DNA of 6,627 nucleotides from Opitutaceae bacterium UBA3033 (lineage in GTDB: Bacteria > Verrucomicrobiota > Verrucomicrobiia > Opitutales > Opitutaceae), in NCBI GenBank assembly GCA_002367815.1, contig DFDG01000203.1, positions 1-6,627 of the forward strand, read 5' to 3'. Every line of letters begins with the position of its first letter. Position 1 is the stretch's first letter. The notes below the pieces were generated by a model. It did no database searches and was not told the origin of the DNA. It was given only the letters and a program-made list of their open reading frames with translations. Shown one piece after another: positions 5,270-6,627 of the stretch. The position numbers and the translations under genes are program-made.

Positions 5270-6295
5270 TCAAACCGGTTTCAGCACCGCTTTCACAATG
5301 GCGCCGCTGTGCATCTTTTCAAACGCCTTGTGCCACGATTCCAATCCCCAGATCCCACCGGTGATAGGCTTAACGTCCAATTGACCTGAAGTAAGCATCG
5401 CAAGCACGCGTTCCCAAACCGGCCAGTTGTGGCTGAAGCTACCCTGCAAACGAATGTTTTTCTGCACCAACGGATCGAGAGAGAAATTCAAGGGCTGCGG
5501 ACCCCAGCCCACTTTGCTGATCCAGCCTGCCGGGCGCACCAGATCGAGTGCGGCCTTCAAAGCGGCCGAAGCACCAGCGGCATCAATCACACCGTTGGCT
5601 CCAAGGCCATCACGACGCTTCGCCCACTCCGAGGCATCACCGATGATCACTTCGCAACCATAGGCTTTCGCAATGTCCAAGCGTGCACGATCGCGTTCCA
5701 GCCCCACCAGCGCGACTTCGGCTCCGGCCAGTTTTGCCATCGCCGCACAGAGTATTCCAATCGGCCCCGGCCCGAGGACGATCACGCGATCTCCCAGTTT
5801 GATGTCCCCGTTGTTAATCACCGCATTGTAGGCCACGCAACAAGGTTCCGTCAGGGCGGCGTGTTCCATGGAGAGCGAGTCCGGCACATGGTGCAAACAA
5901 CGTGACGGCACGCGCACGAACCGCGTCATCGCGCCATTCACGCCATAACCGAATCCCTTGCGGGTCGGGTCCAAATTGTAGAGTCCGGCGCGGCTCAGCG
6001 GACTGTTCTCATCGATCACCGCGGCGGTTTCACTGACCACGCGATCATTTTCCTTCCAGCCCTTCACCTCTTTGCCCACCTCGGCAATGCGACCGCCAAA
6101 TTCATGCCCGAGCACCACCGGATAATTAACCGGCCAGCTGTGCGAGCTGGTCCACTGGTGCAGGTCGCTGCCACAAACTCCCACGGCTTCAACGGCGAGA
6201 ATCACATCGTTTGGACCCGCTTCGGGCCGGGCGACTTCACGCAACTCAACGCTATGTGGTTCGGGAGCGAAATTAACAACGGCGGGGCTTTTCAT
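5270..6295 (-). CDS. Zinc-type medium-chain alcohol/polyol dehydrogenase lacking the structural zinc site
   Basis: This 341-residue product is a complete MDR-superfamily dehydrogenase, close in style to sorbitol, threonine and sugar-alcohol dehydrogenases that oxidise a secondary alcohol with NAD(P)+. Catalytic-zinc residues are present: C41 (VCGSD), H64-E65 (LGHEFGG) and E150 (EPCC). The Rossmann motif is GPGPIG at 175-180, and E200 at the end of the second strand favours NAD+. The four cysteines of the structural zinc lobe, expected with C-x2-C-x2-C-x7-C spacing, are replaced by D95, S98, S101 and D109, while the surrounding residues (PLSRAGLYNL..TRKGFGYG) are kept. Mammalian sorbitol dehydrogenase also lacks this zinc, so activity is not ruled out. 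The ATG overlaps the upstream gene's TGA as ATGA, suggesting translational coupling. The substrate is unknown; a sugar, polyol or inositol is most likely. Confidence 0.93.
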   Translation of the reverse strand: MKSPAVVNFAPEPHSVELREVARPEAGPNDVILAVEAVGVCGSDLHQWTSSHSWPVNYPVVLGHEFGGRIAEVGKEVKGWKENDRVVSETAAVIDENSPLSRAGLYNLDPTRKGFGYGVNGAMTRFVRVPSRCLHHVPDSLSMEHAALTEPCCVAYNAVINNGDIKLGDRVIVLGPGPIGILCAAMAKLAGAEVALVGLERDRARLDIAKAYGCEVIIGDASEWAKRRDGLGANGVIDAAGASAALKAALDLVRPAGWISKVGWGPQPLNFSLDPLVQKNIRLQGSFSHNWPVWERVLAMLTSGQLDVKPITGGIWGLESWHKAFEKMHSGAIVKAVLKPV

Positions 6296-6627
6296 GAGTG
6301 TTTGGATTTTACAACTACATCTCCGTAACCATGCACGCGGTCACAAATAATTTTCAGCATGCCTTCGAGATTACCATCGGCCGTGCGAAACGAGTCGGCA
6401 TCGACCGCCAGCGGCGCACCGATCACGACCAAGGGCGCGCCATATTCCGGCGTGCGCACGGCCTGCTCCAGGGTGAGACCACCCACTGCCTGCACCGGCA
6501 CGCTCACCGCTTCGACGATCTCGCGGAGTTGATCCAGCGGACTCGGCATGCGTCGACCGTTTGCCGCGATTCCCCGTCTTTCATCGTAGCCGATGTGGTG
6601 AATTACAAAATCGCAGCCAAAGTCTTC
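6292..6627 (-). CDS. HPS/KGPDC-like (OMP decarboxylase-fold) enzyme, C-terminal part only
   Basis: The frame stays open to the right edge, so the visible 111 residues are the C-terminal half of a gene that continues outside the window. The internal ATG at 6549 is not a likely start, because the upstream codons read EDFGCDFVIHHIGYDERRG, which fits the family. The H-x-G-x-D motif (HIGYD) followed by a VGG turn (QAVGGLTLEQ) and a VIG turn (VVIGAPLA) match late TIM-barrel strands of 3-hexulose-6-phosphate synthase and 3-keto-L-gulonate-6-phosphate decarboxylase relatives. These act on phosphorylated sugars through an Mg-stabilised enediolate. HxGxD is more HPS-like than KGPDC-like. The metal and catalytic residues of the first half (DxKxxD region) cannot be checked here. 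It is the most upstream visible gene of the operon, and its TGA overlaps the next start as ATGA. The tail KSKHS is short and ordinary. Confidence 0.75.
   Translation of the reverse strand, partial: EDFGCDFVIHHIGYDERRGIAANGRRMPSPLDQLREIVEAVSVPVQAVGGLTLEQAVRTPEYGAPLVVIGAPLAVDADSFRTADGNLEGMLKIICDRVHGYGDVVVKSKHS

Noticed and set aside
4732..5364. Plus-strand open frame of 210 codons opposite the two dehydrogenase genes
   Set aside because: It is antisense to the SDR nucleotide-binding and active-site regions and spans the gene junction. It has no independent support.
6132..6152. Short CCAGCT/AGCTGG inverted repeat in the medium-chain dehydrogenase gene
   Set aside because: It has only a 6-bp stem, lies within conserved coding sequence, and is well within chance expectation.
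6292..6549. A short complete 85-residue gene starting at the ATG at 6549
   Set aside because: The frame continues upstream without a stop to the window edge and encodes the HxGxD motif typical of the family, so this is the tail of a longer gene.

Overview
The window holds six protein genes on about 6.6 kb of moderately GC-rich, densely coded DNA. No tRNA, rRNA, CRISPR array, transposase or phage gene was seen. The combination suggests a Verrucomicrobiota or Planctomycetota-type bacterium: a 'REPFFDGYLID'-type sugar-hydrolase-like propeller protein, a cluster of sugar oxidoreductase and isomerase genes, palindromic intergenic repeats, and no clear Shine-Dalgarno sequence before any visible start codon. 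This placement is an inference from gene style, not from a marker gene.

Layout from left to right. Positions 1-104 are non-coding and hold a purine/pyrimidine inverted repeat plus a short direct repeat. Positions 105-1922 (minus) encode a complete DEAD-box RNA helicase of the DeaD/CsdA type with a C-terminal DbpA-like RNA-binding domain. Its motif II reads DETD instead of DEAD, and a run of nine A lies in the linker between core and RNA-binding domain. The divergent intergenic region 1923-2141 carries a small hairpin abutting the helicase start codon, a compound REP-like palindrome, and a weak promoter-like site for the next gene. Positions 2142-3545 (plus) encode a cytoplasmic-looking beta-propeller protein resembling glycoside hydrolase families 32/43.

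Positions 3542-6627 (minus) form a four-gene unit read from the right edge. In transcription order it has an HPS/OMP-decarboxylase-fold enzyme (cut by the window edge), a zinc-type medium-chain dehydrogenase, a short-chain dehydrogenase, and a xylose-isomerase-like TIM-barrel isomerase/epimerase. The first pair overlap by ATGA and the second pair are 7 nt apart. The third junction carries a 10-bp hairpin repeat. These enzymes would fit oxidation, isomerisation and aldol chemistry on a sugar, polyol or sugar phosphate; the substrate cannot be read from the sequence. The operon ends tail-to-tail with the propeller gene, with overlapping stop codons and no room for an intergenic terminator. That makes a perfect 12-bp inverted repeat inside the propeller gene (3286-3311) a candidate shared stop or processing signal.

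The most checkable oddities are the dehydrogenase that has lost all four structural-zinc cysteines while keeping its catalytic-zinc ligands, the DETD helicase motif, the A9 tract, and the three palindromic elements. I did not find a clearly new defence or mobile system here.
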